DNA of 64,000 bases from Mucilaginibacter jinjuensis (GCF_028596025.1 NZ_CP117167.1:124001-188000), one strand, 5' to 3'. Positions 1 through 9,070 are shown, counted from the stretch's first letter. The notes: a model not told the origin generated them from the letters alone. Made by a program: numbers and translations.

Positions 1-894
1 GCGCACGTTAGATTTATTGATACCCATCCCGAAGGCAATGGTGGCTACTATGATTTTTACTTCATCTCGCAAAAACTGGTCCTGATTTAAAGCTTTGGTT
101 TCATTGTCCAACCCAGCGTGGTAGGCTTTGGCGGCATAACCTTGCTTTTGCAGGTCGGCGGCCAGATGTTCGGTATTCTGCCGGCTCAGGCAGTAAATTA
201 TGCCCGAATCTTCCTGGTGCTCATCCAAAAAGCCCAGCAACTGGTTGTAGCTGTCTTTCTTGGGAGCTACTGTATAGCTGATGTTAGGACGGTTAAATGA
301 GGATACAAATTCTTTAGGCTGATGTAAGGCCAGTTTTTCGCGAATATCTTTCCTTGTCAAATCATCCGCCGTAGCAGTTAAAGCGATAACCGGAGTTTTG
401 GGAAACTCGGTTTTGAAGCTCGAAAGCATCAAATACTCTGGGCGGAAATCGTGACCCCAGTGCGAGATACAATGCGCCTCATCAATAGCAATGAGGCTTA
501 CATTTAAAGTTTTTAAAAAAGTAACCAACCGGCTCTCTGAGCCGAACAAACGCTCGGGAGCCAGGTAAAGCAATTTGATCTCGCCCGATTTTAACCTGCT
601 TACAATGCTTTGCTGCTCATTTGGATTTTGGCTCGAGTTTAAGAAAGCTGCCGGGATGCCGTTGATGTTCAAGGCATCAACCTGGTCTTTCATCAGGGCA
701 ATTAACGGCGAGATAACTACCGTTAATCCACTAAGTAATACAGCGGGTAGCTGGTAACATAATGACTTACCGCCTCCTGTAGGCATTAGCACCAAAGCAT
801 CGCCAACTGTTAATACCTGCTGAACAATGGCTTCCTGCTGATGGCGGAACTCTGTGTAACCAAAATATTTATGTAAGGCTTGTAGGGGCGTCAT
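1..894 (-). CDS. recQ: ATP-dependent DNA helicase RecQ (5' part, cut by window edge)
   Basis: This is the N-terminal 298 codons of a RecQ-family 3'-5' DNA helicase, which unwinds recombination and repair intermediates. The start ATG is at 894-892 on the minus strand and the frame stays open to base 1, so the C-terminal zinc-binding and HRDC parts lie outside. Visible motifs are the FRHQQEAI motif 0, the Walker A box (MPTGGGKSLCYQ), the DEAH box (IDEAHCISHWGHDFRPEY), the motif III region (ALTATAD) and IIYCLSRQNTE with GMGINKSNVR near the edge. The start is followed at once by MTPLQALHKYFGYTEFR, which is a normal RecQ N-terminus. A REP hairpin pair lies 30 bp upstream of the start codon. Confidence 0.95.
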   Translation of the reverse strand, partial: MTPLQALHKYFGYTEFRHQQEAIVQQVLTVGDALVLMPTGGGKSLCYQLPAVLLSGLTVVISPLIALMKDQVDALNINGIPAAFLNSSQNPNEQQSIVSRLKSGEIKLLYLAPERLFGSESRLVTFLKTLNVSLIAIDEAHCISHWGHDFRPEYLMLSSFKTEFPKTPVIALTATADDLTRKDIREKLALHQPKEFVSSFNRPNISYTVAPKKDSYNQLLGFLDEHQEDSGIIYCLSRQNTEHLAADLQKQGYAAKAYHAGLDNETKALNQDQFLRDEVKIIVATIAFGMGINKSNVR

Positions 895-923
895 TATTGT
901 AAAGTTAGTGATTCCTGCTAATT

Positions 924-1012
924 ATTGTTGGTGACAACACCAACAATGGCGCTGACCTTGCTTCTTCTCACATTATTTTTTTTCTGCCGTTGTTGGTGTT
1001 GTCACCAACAAC
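924..1012. repeat. REP hairpin pair 1 (BIME-like), downstream of the RAYT gene
   Basis: Two perfect hairpins lie 41 bp apart in opposite orientation: 924-947 (10-bp arms, loop ACAA) and 989-1012 (10-bp arms, loop TTGT). Read in the same direction both give GCC, then RTTGTTGGTG, then TTGT, then the complementary arm. A second pair of the same build lies at 1602-1692, so the transposase gene is bracketed by them. Confidence 0.85.
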
Positions 1013-1036
1013 TTTTGCTTTGTTACGCAAATAATG

Positions 1037-1567
1037 CTAATCTCCATCATAATGTGTTATCAAACCAAAATCATCTATTCCGGTTTCATAAAACCTTGCC
1101 GATGAATATTTATAATCTTCAGGATAAGTACAAAGCTCCCATTTTTGTTGAAGCGGATTATCGTGTATGTAATTTAACTTTTGCATAAAAACATCAGGAC
1201 TCCAAAGATCAATGCTTAACGAGTTTCTTTCCCAAAACTGATATTGTCTGTCTTTTGCATTCACCTTGTATAAATCAAGTGAGTGATTCTGGGTATCTAA
1301 TAATCGGAATTTAAATTGCTGTGCTGTAAATTTTAGAAAACGCAATTTTATATTTTCAGCTTTAAAACCATCTTGTATTTGCCAGATGAGGTGTATATGA
1401 TTGGGCATAATAACGAAAGCGTAGACCTTGATGCTGCCTTCGGTTTTGAGATATAACAGGCTTTTGATGATAATATCTTTTAAAGCATCGTCTTTTAATA
1501 ATGGTTTCCACTCTAATATAGTTGCAGTAAAGAATTGTGGATGGTAATCAAAATTGATAAGGGCCAT
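1037..1567 (-). CDS. REP-associated tyrosine transposase (RAYT, Y1/HUH family)
   Basis: This is a 176-residue single-domain Y1 transposase-like protein related to IS200/IS605 TnpA. Such proteins nick and rejoin single-stranded REP hairpins rather than moving a classical insertion sequence. The HUH metal-binding motif is H57-I58-H59 in VIMPNHIHLIW, and the probable catalytic tyrosine is Y133 in LNYIHDNP, the position where RAYTs carry YIxxNP. The frame could open further upstream at a TTG at 1624, but that codon lies inside a REP hairpin, so the ATG at 1567 (MALINFDYHP) is the better start. REP hairpin pairs of identical design lie 25 bp beyond the stop codon and 35 bp upstream of the start. 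The gene is intact. Confidence 0.88.
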   Translation of the reverse strand: MALINFDYHPQFFTATILEWKPLLKDDALKDIIIKSLLYLKTEGSIKVYAFVIMPNHIHLIWQIQDGFKAENIKLRFLKFTAQQFKFRLLDTQNHSLDLYKVNAKDRQYQFWERNSLSIDLWSPDVFMQKLNYIHDNPLQQKWELCTYPEDYKYSSARFYETGIDDFGLITHYDGD

Positions 1568-1601
1568 TGTGATAGATAGGTTGTTGTTGATAAAATTGGT
1601 T

Positions 1602-1692
1602 ATTGTTGGTGACAACACCAACAATGGCGTTGGATTTTCTTGACGTTGTACCGGGCCATTTTTTTGCCGTTGTTGGTGTTGTCACCAACAAC
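1602..1692. repeat. REP hairpin pair 2 (BIME-like), upstream of the RAYT gene
   Basis: Hairpins at 1602-1625 (loop ACAA) and 1669-1692 (loop TTGT) each have perfect 10-bp arms and lie 43 bp apart. Their stems and loops are identical in sequence to 924-947 and 989-1012. The DNA between the two hairpins has diverged from pair 1 apart from a few bases next to each stem, which suggests the palindromes themselves are what is copied or maintained. Confidence 0.85.
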
Positions 1693-1805
1693 CATTTGCT
1701 AAGCCACATCTTTTAATGCTAAATCGATCAAAATCAGTGCAATTCCCAATTATTAAATCCAAAATCGCCAACATTTTAAATTCTTTATTAGCTTTAGCTA
1801 ACATT

Positions 1806-4307
1806 ATGCATAAAAAACTATACCCCCTTGTATTATTGTTGAGTTTAAGCTTTGCGGCGCTTGCTCAACAGATTAAATCACCGGCCGAATTTTTAGGTTA
1901 TAATCTGGGCGATCAATTCACTAACCATTATCGCATAGCCGAGTACTTTCGATACATCGCGCAAGCATCTAAAAATATTAAGCTGGTTGAATATGGTAAA
2001 ACCAATGAAGGCAGGCCTTTGCTGTTAGCATTCATCGCATCCGATGAGAACATTGGAAAACTGGACGAGATCCGTCAGAATAATATGAAACTGGCTGGCA
2101 TTGCACCCGGTGGAGGCTCAACAGCCGGGCCGGTTGTGGTTTGGTTAAGTTATAATGTGCATGGTAACGAACCAGCATCGAGCGAGGCTGCTATGCAAAC
2201 TTTGTACGATCTGGTTAATCCGGCCAATACGCAAACCCAGCAATGGCTTAAAAACACGGTTGTAATTATCGATCCCTGTTTAAACCCCGATGGTCGCGAC
2301 CGTTATGTAAACTTCTATAACTCGGTACGCGGCGCTACGCCCGACGCTTATAATCAGGCCCGCGAGCACATGGAACCGTGGCCAGGCGGCCGGGTAAATC
2401 ATTACTATTTTGATTTGAACCGCGACTGGGCATGGCAAACACAAAAAGAAGTTCAGGCCCGTTTGGTATACTTTAACCAATGGCTGCCGCAGGTACATGT
2501 TGATTATCATGAGCAGGGATATAACAGTCCTTATTATTTTGCACCTGCTGCCGAGCCTTTCCATAAAGATATTACACCATGGCAGCGCGAGTTTCAGACC
2601 ACTATTGGTAAAAACAACGCTAAGTATTTCGATCAGCATGGCTGGACTTATTTTACCAAAGAAGAGTTTGATTTGCTTTACCCATCTTACGGTGATACTT
2701 ATCCTATCTACAATGGCTCCATTGGTATGACTTTCGAGCAGGGCGGTATCAGCGCAGGCCTTGCTGTAGTAACCCGTGGTGGCGATACACTGACATTGGC
2801 AGATCGTATAGAGCATCATCATACCACAGGGTTGAGCACTATCGAAATGTCATCAACTTATGCATCTAAATTGCTGACTGAGTATAAGAAGTTTTTCGAT
2901 AATAACCGCACCAATCCACCGGGCGAATACAAAACATATATTGTTAAAAATGAGAACCCGGATAAGTTGGCGCTGTTGGCTCAATTGCTTGATAAAAACG
3001 GCATTCAATATGGTTACGGCGCCGGTAAAGCAAACCTTAGCGGGTTCAATTATTTTAATGGTAAAGAAGAAGCGTTTACTGCCGGTGATAAAGATTTGGT
3101 GATTAATGCCTACCAACCTAAAGCCGTGTTGCTGAATGTACTATTCGAACCGAAGACTTTTATCCCGGATTCAAACACGTATGATATTACAGCATGGTCG
3201 TTGCCTTATGCTTATGGTTTAAAAACTTATGGTGTAAAAGAGTCTGTAAAACCGACAAGTATTACGTTGTCAACAAAAGCTGTTGATAATGCCGTAGCCG
3301 GTCGCCCTTACGCTTTTGTGGCGGCCTGGCAATCATCCAAAGATGTTCGCTTTTTGGCTGCGCTGATGAAACAACATATTAAAGTGCATTATGCCGAACT
3401 GCCTTTCGAAGCTGGTGGTAAAAAGTACGCTGCGGGATCACTTATTATAACCAGGTCGGGAAATAACACGCCTGATTTTGAACAGAAGATAACGCAAATT
3501 GCCACACAAAATGGTACACAATTAACCACGCTTACTTCGGGTTTTGTGGATAAGGGGGCAGATATAGGTTCGGGCTTTGTGCATGTGCTTCGCCAGCCTA
3601 AAGTAATGCTGCTTGCGGGTGATCAGGTAAATTCTGAGCAAATGGGCGAAATGTGGCATTATTTCGAACAGCAAATTAACTACCCGGTTACATTAGTGCG
3701 TTTGCAGGATCTTAATCGTATTAAGTTGAGCGATTTTGATGTTGCTATTTTTCCTGATGGTAACTACGGCGATTTGCCTGTTGATAAATTGCAGAGCTGG
3801 ATCCGCGATGGCGGTAAACTGATAGCTGTTGAAGATGCCGTTGGCGCACTTTCGGGCAAAGGCAACTTTGCTATTAAACGTAAGGATGAGAAGAAAGACG
3901 ATAAAGCAGATGCCAAAAGCAAAGGCACTATCGCTACTTATGAAGAGCGGAACCGTGAATCTATCAAATCACAGGTTCCGGGTGCTATTTATAAAATCAA
4001 TTTAGATAATACGCATCCGCTTGGGTTTGGCTTTCCTAAATATTACTACACGCTTAAATTGAGCGATGAAGTTTACGATTACCTGGGCGAAGGCGACTGG
4101 AACGTGGGCACCATTAAAAAAGATGGCTATGTATCGGGTTTTGTTGGCCAAAAAGCTAAGGCTAAGCTGGTTGATGGCTTATTAATCGGTGTACAAAATA
4201 TGGGCCGCGGCTCGGTTATATATTTTGTTGACGACCCCATGTTCCGCAGTTTCTGGGAAAACGGAAAACTGTTGTTCGGTAATGCTGTGTTTATGGTAGG
4301 ACAATAG
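1806..4307 (+). CDS. Secreted M14-family zinc carboxypeptidase
   Basis: This is an exported metallopeptidase of the M14 carboxypeptidase A superfamily, 833 residues from the chosen start. The ATG at 1806 begins a clear signal peptide (MHKKLYPLVLLLSLSFAALAQ). The frame is also open 30 codons further upstream, but that extension would bury the signal. The zinc motif HGNE is near residues 119-122 (SYNVHGNEPASSEA), followed by NPDGRDR and a later VDYHEQGYNSPY that supplies the third histidine. EQGG about 100 residues further on is a candidate for the catalytic glutamate. The C-terminal third resembles the glutamine-amidotransferase-like fold common after Bacteroidota M14 domains (inference). It converges on the TonB receptor gene across a long hairpin. 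Confidence 0.88.
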   Translation: MHKKLYPLVLLLSLSFAALAQQIKSPAEFLGYNLGDQFTNHYRIAEYFRYIAQASKNIKLVEYGKTNEGRPLLLAFIASDENIGKLDEIRQNNMKLAGIAPGGGSTAGPVVVWLSYNVHGNEPASSEAAMQTLYDLVNPANTQTQQWLKNTVVIIDPCLNPDGRDRYVNFYNSVRGATPDAYNQAREHMEPWPGGRVNHYYFDLNRDWAWQTQKEVQARLVYFNQWLPQVHVDYHEQGYNSPYYFAPAAEPFHKDITPWQREFQTTIGKNNAKYFDQHGWTYFTKEEFDLLYPSYGDTYPIYNGSIGMTFEQGGISAGLAVVTRGGDTLTLADRIEHHHTTGLSTIEMSSTYASKLLTEYKKFFDNNRTNPPGEYKTYIVKNENPDKLALLAQLLDKNGIQYGYGAGKANLSGFNYFNGKEEAFTAGDKDLVINAYQPKAVLLNVLFEPKTFIPDSNTYDITAWSLPYAYGLKTYGVKESVKPTSITLSTKAVDNAVAGRPYAFVAAWQSSKDVRFLAALMKQHIKVHYAELPFEAGGKKYAAGSLIITRSGNNTPDFEQKITQIATQNGTQLTTLTSGFVDKGADIGSGFVHVLRQPKVMLLAGDQVNSEQMGEMWHYFEQQINYPVTLVRLQDLNRIKLSDFDVAIFPDGNYGDLPVDKLQSWIRDGGKLIAVEDAVGALSGKGNFAIKRKDEKKDDKADAKSKGTIATYEERNRESIKSQVPGAIYKINLDNTHPLGFGFPKYYYTLKLSDEVYDYLGEGDWNVGTIKKDGYVSGFVGQKAKAKLVDGLLIGVQNMGRGSVIYFVDDPMFRSFWENGKLLFGNAVFMVGQ

Positions 4308-4346
4308 TAGACAAAGGACGAAAGACTTTAGGAGAAAAGACCTAAA

Positions 4347-4399
4347 GATAAAAGAGAAAGGACGGAAGATGATAAATCTTTCGTCCTTTCTCTTTTATC
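4347..4399. terminator. Long bidirectional hairpin between convergent genes
   Basis: Arms of 24 bp (4347-4370 and 4376-4399) pair with a single G-T wobble around a 5-base loop. The left side is almost all purine and the right side almost all pyrimidine. Further copies of an AAAGGACGAAAGA-like unit flank it from about 4312 to 4437, so the whole 130-bp gap can fold. It lies exactly between the stop codons of the carboxypeptidase and the TonB receptor and probably terminates both. Confidence 0.65.
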
Positions 4400-4445
4400 T
4401 TTCTTCCGTCCTTTCTCTATTGTCCTTTCGTCTTTCCTCCAAAAA

Positions 4446-6920
4446 TTACTGGTTTTTCACGCGGTTCTTTTCGTCATCGGCGCCGGTTTGGTGGTCGCGG
4501 GCTTTAATTTTACTGTTACCGAAGTTGTAGGTAAATGTTAAGCGACCAACGCGGGTTTCATTTTTCTGGTGGATATCGATAATGTTATCGTTAGAGTGTG
4601 CTATAACATTGTTTTTACGTGTGTTGAAAATATCGCTCACAGATAATTTAATGTTGGCTTTTTTGTTCCATAAAGACTGGCTCAGGCCACCGTCAAAGTT
4701 ATACTGCGCTTTAACTGTATAGTAACCGTACTGCAATTCTGATTGATAATTAGTCATGAACTCAGCTTTAAAGGTTTTGGTTATTTTAAAGGTACTGGTG
4801 GTTTTTATTTGATAAGCTGCTTTTCCACTATTTAAATAACCATTATTTACTACCCCTGGTTGGCTGTTGCCCGATTTAAAGCCCAGGTAAAAGCCGGTGA
4901 AGTTGGCGTTACCGGTCCACCATTTGGTAAAGGTGTATGGTACGTTAATGTTTAAGTTGTATGAATCCTGAGATTGTAAGTTGAGGGTAGTTTGATAAGT
5001 TGCTTTCTTAACAGTATCGGTGATAATTACCTCTGTAATAACATCGCTGGTATGGCTATAACCAAGTGTTACGTTGATGTTATGGTTATAGGTATAGTTA
5101 ATTTCGAAAGCGTTGGTGTACTGTGGTTTCAAAAACGGGTTACCCTGCATATAGGTGTATTGATCGAGGTAGTAAACAAAGGGGTTTAAATCCTCATAGC
5201 TTGGGCGATCTATACGGCGGCTATAGTTAAAACCAATCTCGTTTTTATCATTAATGGTTTGGTTAATAAACGCACTTGGGAAAAAGTTAAGATAGTTGCG
5301 ATCAACCACCTGGTGGCTGTTAACCAGGTTGCCGTTTGATGAGGTGTTCTCTGCCCTTACGCCAAATTGTATAGATGTTTTCTTAAAGCTTTTGTTAAAG
5401 TTAACATAACCGGCACCTATCTTTTCGCTATAAATAAAGTGGTTGGTGCGGGTAGTGTCATTGATATAGCCAGTAGGGGTGTTAATCTGTGCTTCCAGAT
5501 CATTGTCGGTTTTTACATCGCTGTATTTACCACCGAACTCCAATTTAGTAGTTTTATTAAACGGCAGGGTGTAATCTGCCTTAGCTGTGTGGATATCGAT
5601 AGTTGATGGTGTTTGGTTACGCAGCATTTGCGGCGGTGCCATGGTGCTGCCATTCAGGTTATAAAAGTAAGTATCGTACTGTGCGTTTGAGTTATTGTTG
5701 AATTTAGAATAATCCAAGTCCACACTTAAAGCCTGGCCGTTTGAATCGATCTCCAGTTTATCATTGATATTAAGGGCGAAGTTTTTATACGTTTGGCTAA
5801 TAGTAGTTAGCGTATTTTGATAAGATGAAAATACATTTGGCTGGCTGCCTATGTAAGTAGTGTTGTTATTATTACTACCGTCTGGGTTATAATAGCCGCT
5901 GGCAACAAAGCCCAGGGTGTTTTTTGAAGTCATGGCGAAATCTGCACCCACGCGGTAGTTGTTATAGTGGTTATCATCCAGCATTTTGGTTTGCTGGCTA
6001 AAATAAGTGGTGCTATCTGCACCGGGTACATTACGGTCTATATGGATATTGTTTTCGCGTTTGGTATCGCCACGGCTTAAGGTTCCGAAGAAACTGAATT
6101 TGCCTTCTTTATGATTTAGCGTTAAGCTGGTATTATCACGAAAATATTTACCCAAAGCTGCTGTAGCGGTTAAATTACCGTTGGTGCCGCTTTCACGGTT
6201 CTTTTTCAATTTAATGTTGATAATACCTGAGTTACCTGCCGCATCATATTTAGCAGATGGGTTACTGATGATCTCTAACGACTGGATAGTATTACCATCT
6301 GTAGAGCGTAAAAGTGTAGCCAGTTGTGCCGATGAAAGGTACGTAAGCTTATCATTGATCATTACGGTAACGCCTTGTTTGCCGTTAAGGCTAATGTTAT
6401 CGTCTTTATCAACGCTTACACCTGGTGCTTTCTCTAATATTTCCATGGCCGAGTTACCTGCGGCTAAAACGCTATTCTCTACGTTTACCACGGTGCGGTC
6501 GCTGCGGCGTTCAATTAGTGGTTTAGTGCCAACAACATTAACTGTGTTAAGGTTATGGGTAGATGGCTGCATTTTTATGGCAGGCACATTAACGGTAGTT
6601 GAACTGGCGGTAACGCTTACAGGTGCACTTATGCCCGGTGCATAACCTACCATTGTGGCTTTAACAACATAGTTACCCGGTCTGATCCCGGTAAAGCTGT
6701 AAGTACCGTTTTCATTTGATAGTGCACCTTTTACTACTATAGAATCTTTAGCCTTTAGTAGGCTAACGGTAGCATAATCGGCGGCTTTGCCCTGCTCATT
6801 TACTAAAGAGCCGGTTACCTTGGCCACACCAACGGCAGGCGCAGCGCTTTGCGCATAGGCAGCGGTATAGCCGCTTACCAGGGCGATAAAACATATAGTG
6901 CGATAGATAAGTGATTTCAT
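4446..6920 (-). CDS. TonB-dependent receptor, OMP_b-brl_3 type
   Basis: This is an 824-residue outer-membrane receptor powered by TonB-ExbBD; its substrate is unknown. A signal peptide covers about residues 1-24 (ending AAYAQ). A carboxypeptidase-regulatory-like beta-sandwich follows at about 34-116 (VTGSLVNEQGKAADYATVSLL...GNYVVKATMVGYAP). The plug domain runs from about 125 to 235 and contains MEILEKAPGVSVDKDD and the SNPSAKYDAAGNSGIINIKLKK stretch. The rest is a beta-barrel of the OMP_b-brl_3 kind, recognisable from RRIDRPSYEDLNPFVYYLD and MQGNPFLKPQ. It lacks the SusC-type plug signature and has no SusD partner. It is monocistronic on the minus strand, with a tandemly repeated upstream region at 6947-7190. 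Confidence 0.88.
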   Translation of the reverse strand: MKSLIYRTICFIALVSGYTAAYAQSAAPAVGVAKVTGSLVNEQGKAADYATVSLLKAKDSIVVKGALSNENGTYSFTGIRPGNYVVKATMVGYAPGISAPVSVTASSTTVNVPAIKMQPSTHNLNTVNVVGTKPLIERRSDRTVVNVENSVLAAGNSAMEILEKAPGVSVDKDDNISLNGKQGVTVMINDKLTYLSSAQLATLLRSTDGNTIQSLEIISNPSAKYDAAGNSGIINIKLKKNRESGTNGNLTATAALGKYFRDNTSLTLNHKEGKFSFFGTLSRGDTKRENNIHIDRNVPGADSTTYFSQQTKMLDDNHYNNYRVGADFAMTSKNTLGFVASGYYNPDGSNNNNTTYIGSQPNVFSSYQNTLTTISQTYKNFALNINDKLEIDSNGQALSVDLDYSKFNNNSNAQYDTYFYNLNGSTMAPPQMLRNQTPSTIDIHTAKADYTLPFNKTTKLEFGGKYSDVKTDNDLEAQINTPTGYINDTTRTNHFIYSEKIGAGYVNFNKSFKKTSIQFGVRAENTSSNGNLVNSHQVVDRNYLNFFPSAFINQTINDKNEIGFNYSRRIDRPSYEDLNPFVYYLDQYTYMQGNPFLKPQYTNAFEINYTYNHNINVTLGYSHTSDVITEVIITDTVKKATYQTTLNLQSQDSYNLNINVPYTFTKWWTGNANFTGFYLGFKSGNSQPGVVNNGYLNSGKAAYQIKTTSTFKITKTFKAEFMTNYQSELQYGYYTVKAQYNFDGGLSQSLWNKKANIKLSVSDIFNTRKNNVIAHSNDNIIDIHQKNETRVGRLTFTYNFGNSKIKARDHQTGADDEKNRVKNQ

Positions 6921-7378
6921 GACGAGTGTGATTGATGTAAAAGTTTGGGCAATAGTTATCCCATTAAAGCTTTTTAGTTCTTTTTAAAATGATTAATTAA
7001 AGTTTGATGATGCCTTGGTTTATTTCAAATATGCAGGCTTATCGTGCTTCTTTATTTTTCATAACGGTATGGCTGATGTATAAAATTGGGGGCAATAGTT
7101 ATCCTGTTAAAGCTTTTTAGTTCTTTTTAAAATGTTAATTAAAATCCTGAAATAGCCTTGGTTACTATGAAATAGTTTCCGGCTTATTGTGTTATATTGG
7201 TTAGATGTAACTAAAGGCAGAAAGGTTACAGAGAAATTTAACTTTTTATCACAGGGATAAAAAAGCGGAGCATATCCTTATAGATAGAATAACCTGCGGG
7301 CGCAGCATTATACTTTATATGAAGGCATTTGCCCCCACAGGTTTGGCGGATGCCAAAAGCAACAGAAAAAATAATAAG
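6921..7378. other. Gene-free stretch upstream of the TonB receptor gene
   Basis: I see no convincing gene here. Minus-strand frames are short and lack family features. The notable content is a degenerate direct repeat, described separately. It lies where the receptor's promoter region should be. I found no clear TAnnTTTG element on the minus strand near the receptor start. Confidence 0.6.
6947..7190. repeat. Two-copy direct repeat, 143-bp period
   Basis: A block starting GGGCAATAGTTATCC and containing TTAAAGCTTTTTAGTTC, GCCTTGGTT and GGCTTAT in the same order occurs at about 6947-7045 and again at about 7090-7185. The first half of each copy is nearly identical and the second half has drifted. 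The repeat looks like an old tandem duplication of the receptor's upstream region. Confidence 0.7.
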
Positions 7379-7404
7379 CCCGGTAACCAGTACCGGGCTT
7401 AAAT
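7379..7404 (-). terminator. Intrinsic terminator of the PadR-PspC operon
   Basis: On the minus strand an AAGCCCGGTA arm and its complement enclose a short loop (positions about 7379-7400) just after the stop codon of the PspC-domain gene. The next bases on that strand are T-rich (ATTATTTTTT). Confidence 0.75.
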
Positions 7405-7406
7405 AT

Positions 7407-9047
7407 TTAAAACTTCTTCGCATTGGTGTTAACCTTAATGGTATCGGTTACTAAAGTATCAACTTTACATTGCAGGCCATTGTCGGTCATAATAAACCGG
7501 GCGTTTGTGGCTTCGCGTTGTTTATTATCATCTGCGCATCTGTAAATATTAACATGCATGTAAGGATCTAAATTTTTATCTACTACCAAATTGGTGTTCA
7601 ATGGCACCTTTAAGGTAAGCTCAATTTCTTCGCCATGCCATGCCTCGGCATTGAGGCGGTGCAGTTTATAATCAAACGTTAGTACTGAATCTTTCTGGAT
7701 AAAATTATAACGGGTGTTACGTGCATTGAACAATGCTTTCTCGTAATCCGGCCCTTTAGAGCGGTAGCGCTCAATTAAAACAGGCTTGGTAACGTCATCA
7801 CTTTTTTCAACATAAATGCTTACGTTTCTTGGCTCCTGCTCATCGCTGTCTTCGTCGTCATTAGTTACTACCAGGCCATGAAATTTAGATTGAATATCTA
7901 ATCGCGCACTATCCTCGGCAGTAAAGAAACGGGTGTTATCTAATTTAAGATAATAAGTGTTAGGGGCTGTTGATGGCTTAATACTAATGGTTTCATCAAA
8001 AGTGGCAGATGATTTGAAGCCTGAAGCAACCTTGGTAGCAAAAAACACAAAGATGCTGATAGCGCAGATCCATACCACAAGCAAGGTTGATGCGGTAGAA
8101 CGATTAATGCTGCGGGTATTGAAAACCAGTTTCGCTAAAACAAGTATTAGTGTAAGTAAAGGTACAAGGGCAGCAGCAAAGGCTGATAAATAAAGCCATA
8201 TTTCGTAACGGTTGCCTATAATATTAAAGGGAAACATTAAGTGCAGGTCTTTATTAAAGCCAACAACCATAACAAGCATTACAATAAGTGCTATGGCCAT
8301 TGAAAAAAACGACAGCATAAAAGCGAAGCCAATAAGCTTTAATATTAATTTGGAAGCCTGGGCCACAAAAGAGCCTGTGAAAGTGAAAAACTCACGGATA
8401 AAATCGCGGAAGCGATAAATGAAAGGTTGTGCTTCCAGGTGCGCATCCTGAAGCCTGCCTTTAACATGGTGCATTTCGGCTTCGAAGTTTTTCTTAAAGC
8501 CTTGCAGGTCCAGCTTCTCGCCTTTCATGGCCATACGATCTGCACGGGTAACCGCTTTAGGCAATACGATCCATAAAACTACATATAAGAACAGGCCGGT
8601 ACCTGCAAACAGAGTTGATATAGCAAAGGCCAGTCTGATCCATACAGGTTGTGTATCAAAATAGTTGGCAATGCCAGAGCATACGCCGGCCACCAGATGA
8701 TCATCCGGGTCGCGAAACAAGCGGCGTTTTTCAGGACCGGTAGCATAAGTATATCCGGTTGAAATATCCCCGTCGGCAGCTGCGCCTTCAAAATCTTCAA
8801 CAGCCCCCATTTGTTCGATAACGAAATCTACGTCCTGATCAATAATGGCCTGGCGGTTTTCGCGTTGCAGTATTTCTGTAAACAGCTCTGCAATTCGGTT
8901 CTCAATATCTGTAGTTATTTCCAGGCTGTCTTCTGAATCGAAGAAATGTCGTTTAACGCCTGTCATGTAGCGCTTCAGTATTTCATAGGCTTGCTCCTCG
9001 ATGTGAAATACCGTGCCGTTTATGTTTATAATGATTGTTTTGTTCAT
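7407..9047 (-). CDS. PspC domain-containing membrane protein
   Basis: This 546-residue protein has a cytoplasmic N-terminal part (about 1-100) that starts with MNKTIIININGTVFHIEEQAYE, a common start for Bacteroidota PspC proteins. A PspC domain covers about 107-165 (RLFRDPDDHLVAGVCSGIANYF...FLYVVLWIVLPKA). Further membrane spans follow between about 225 and 345, and then a hydrophilic C-terminal region resembling the beta-helical adhesin-like domains often found with PspC. PspC proteins sense or respond to envelope stress. The exact role here is inferred. It lies 23 bp downstream of a PadR regulator on the same strand, and PadR-PspC pairs of this kind are usually autoregulated operons. Confidence 0.88.
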   Translation of the reverse strand: MNKTIIININGTVFHIEEQAYEILKRYMTGVKRHFFDSEDSLEITTDIENRIAELFTEILQRENRQAIIDQDVDFVIEQMGAVEDFEGAAADGDISTGYTYATGPEKRRLFRDPDDHLVAGVCSGIANYFDTQPVWIRLAFAISTLFAGTGLFLYVVLWIVLPKAVTRADRMAMKGEKLDLQGFKKNFEAEMHHVKGRLQDAHLEAQPFIYRFRDFIREFFTFTGSFVAQASKLILKLIGFAFMLSFFSMAIALIVMLVMVVGFNKDLHLMFPFNIIGNRYEIWLYLSAFAAALVPLLTLILVLAKLVFNTRSINRSTASTLLVVWICAISIFVFFATKVASGFKSSATFDETISIKPSTAPNTYYLKLDNTRFFTAEDSARLDIQSKFHGLVVTNDDEDSDEQEPRNVSIYVEKSDDVTKPVLIERYRSKGPDYEKALFNARNTRYNFIQKDSVLTFDYKLHRLNAEAWHGEEIELTLKVPLNTNLVVDKNLDPYMHVNIYRCADDNKQREATNARFIMTDNGLQCKVDTLVTDTIKVNTNAKKF

Positions 9048-9070
9048 GATTATGGTATTGTGTATGGTGG

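Noticed and set aside
925..1188. Plus-strand frame of 87 codons across the REP hairpins
   Set aside because: It is made from the REP pair and the antisense strand of the RAYT gene, with low-complexity cysteine/leucine composition.
1568..1624. Extended RAYT start at a TTG
   Set aside because: The TTG lies inside a REP hairpin and adds 19 residues with no family counterpart; the ATG at 1567 is preferred.
2280..3116. Antisense frames opposite the M14 carboxypeptidase gene
   Set aside because: The plus-strand protein has full catalytic motifs; the antisense products have no features.
7238..7423. Minus-strand frame of 61 codons with a hydrophobic N-terminus
   Set aside because: It runs through the terminator of the PspC gene and overlaps that gene's end; no family or start signal supports it.
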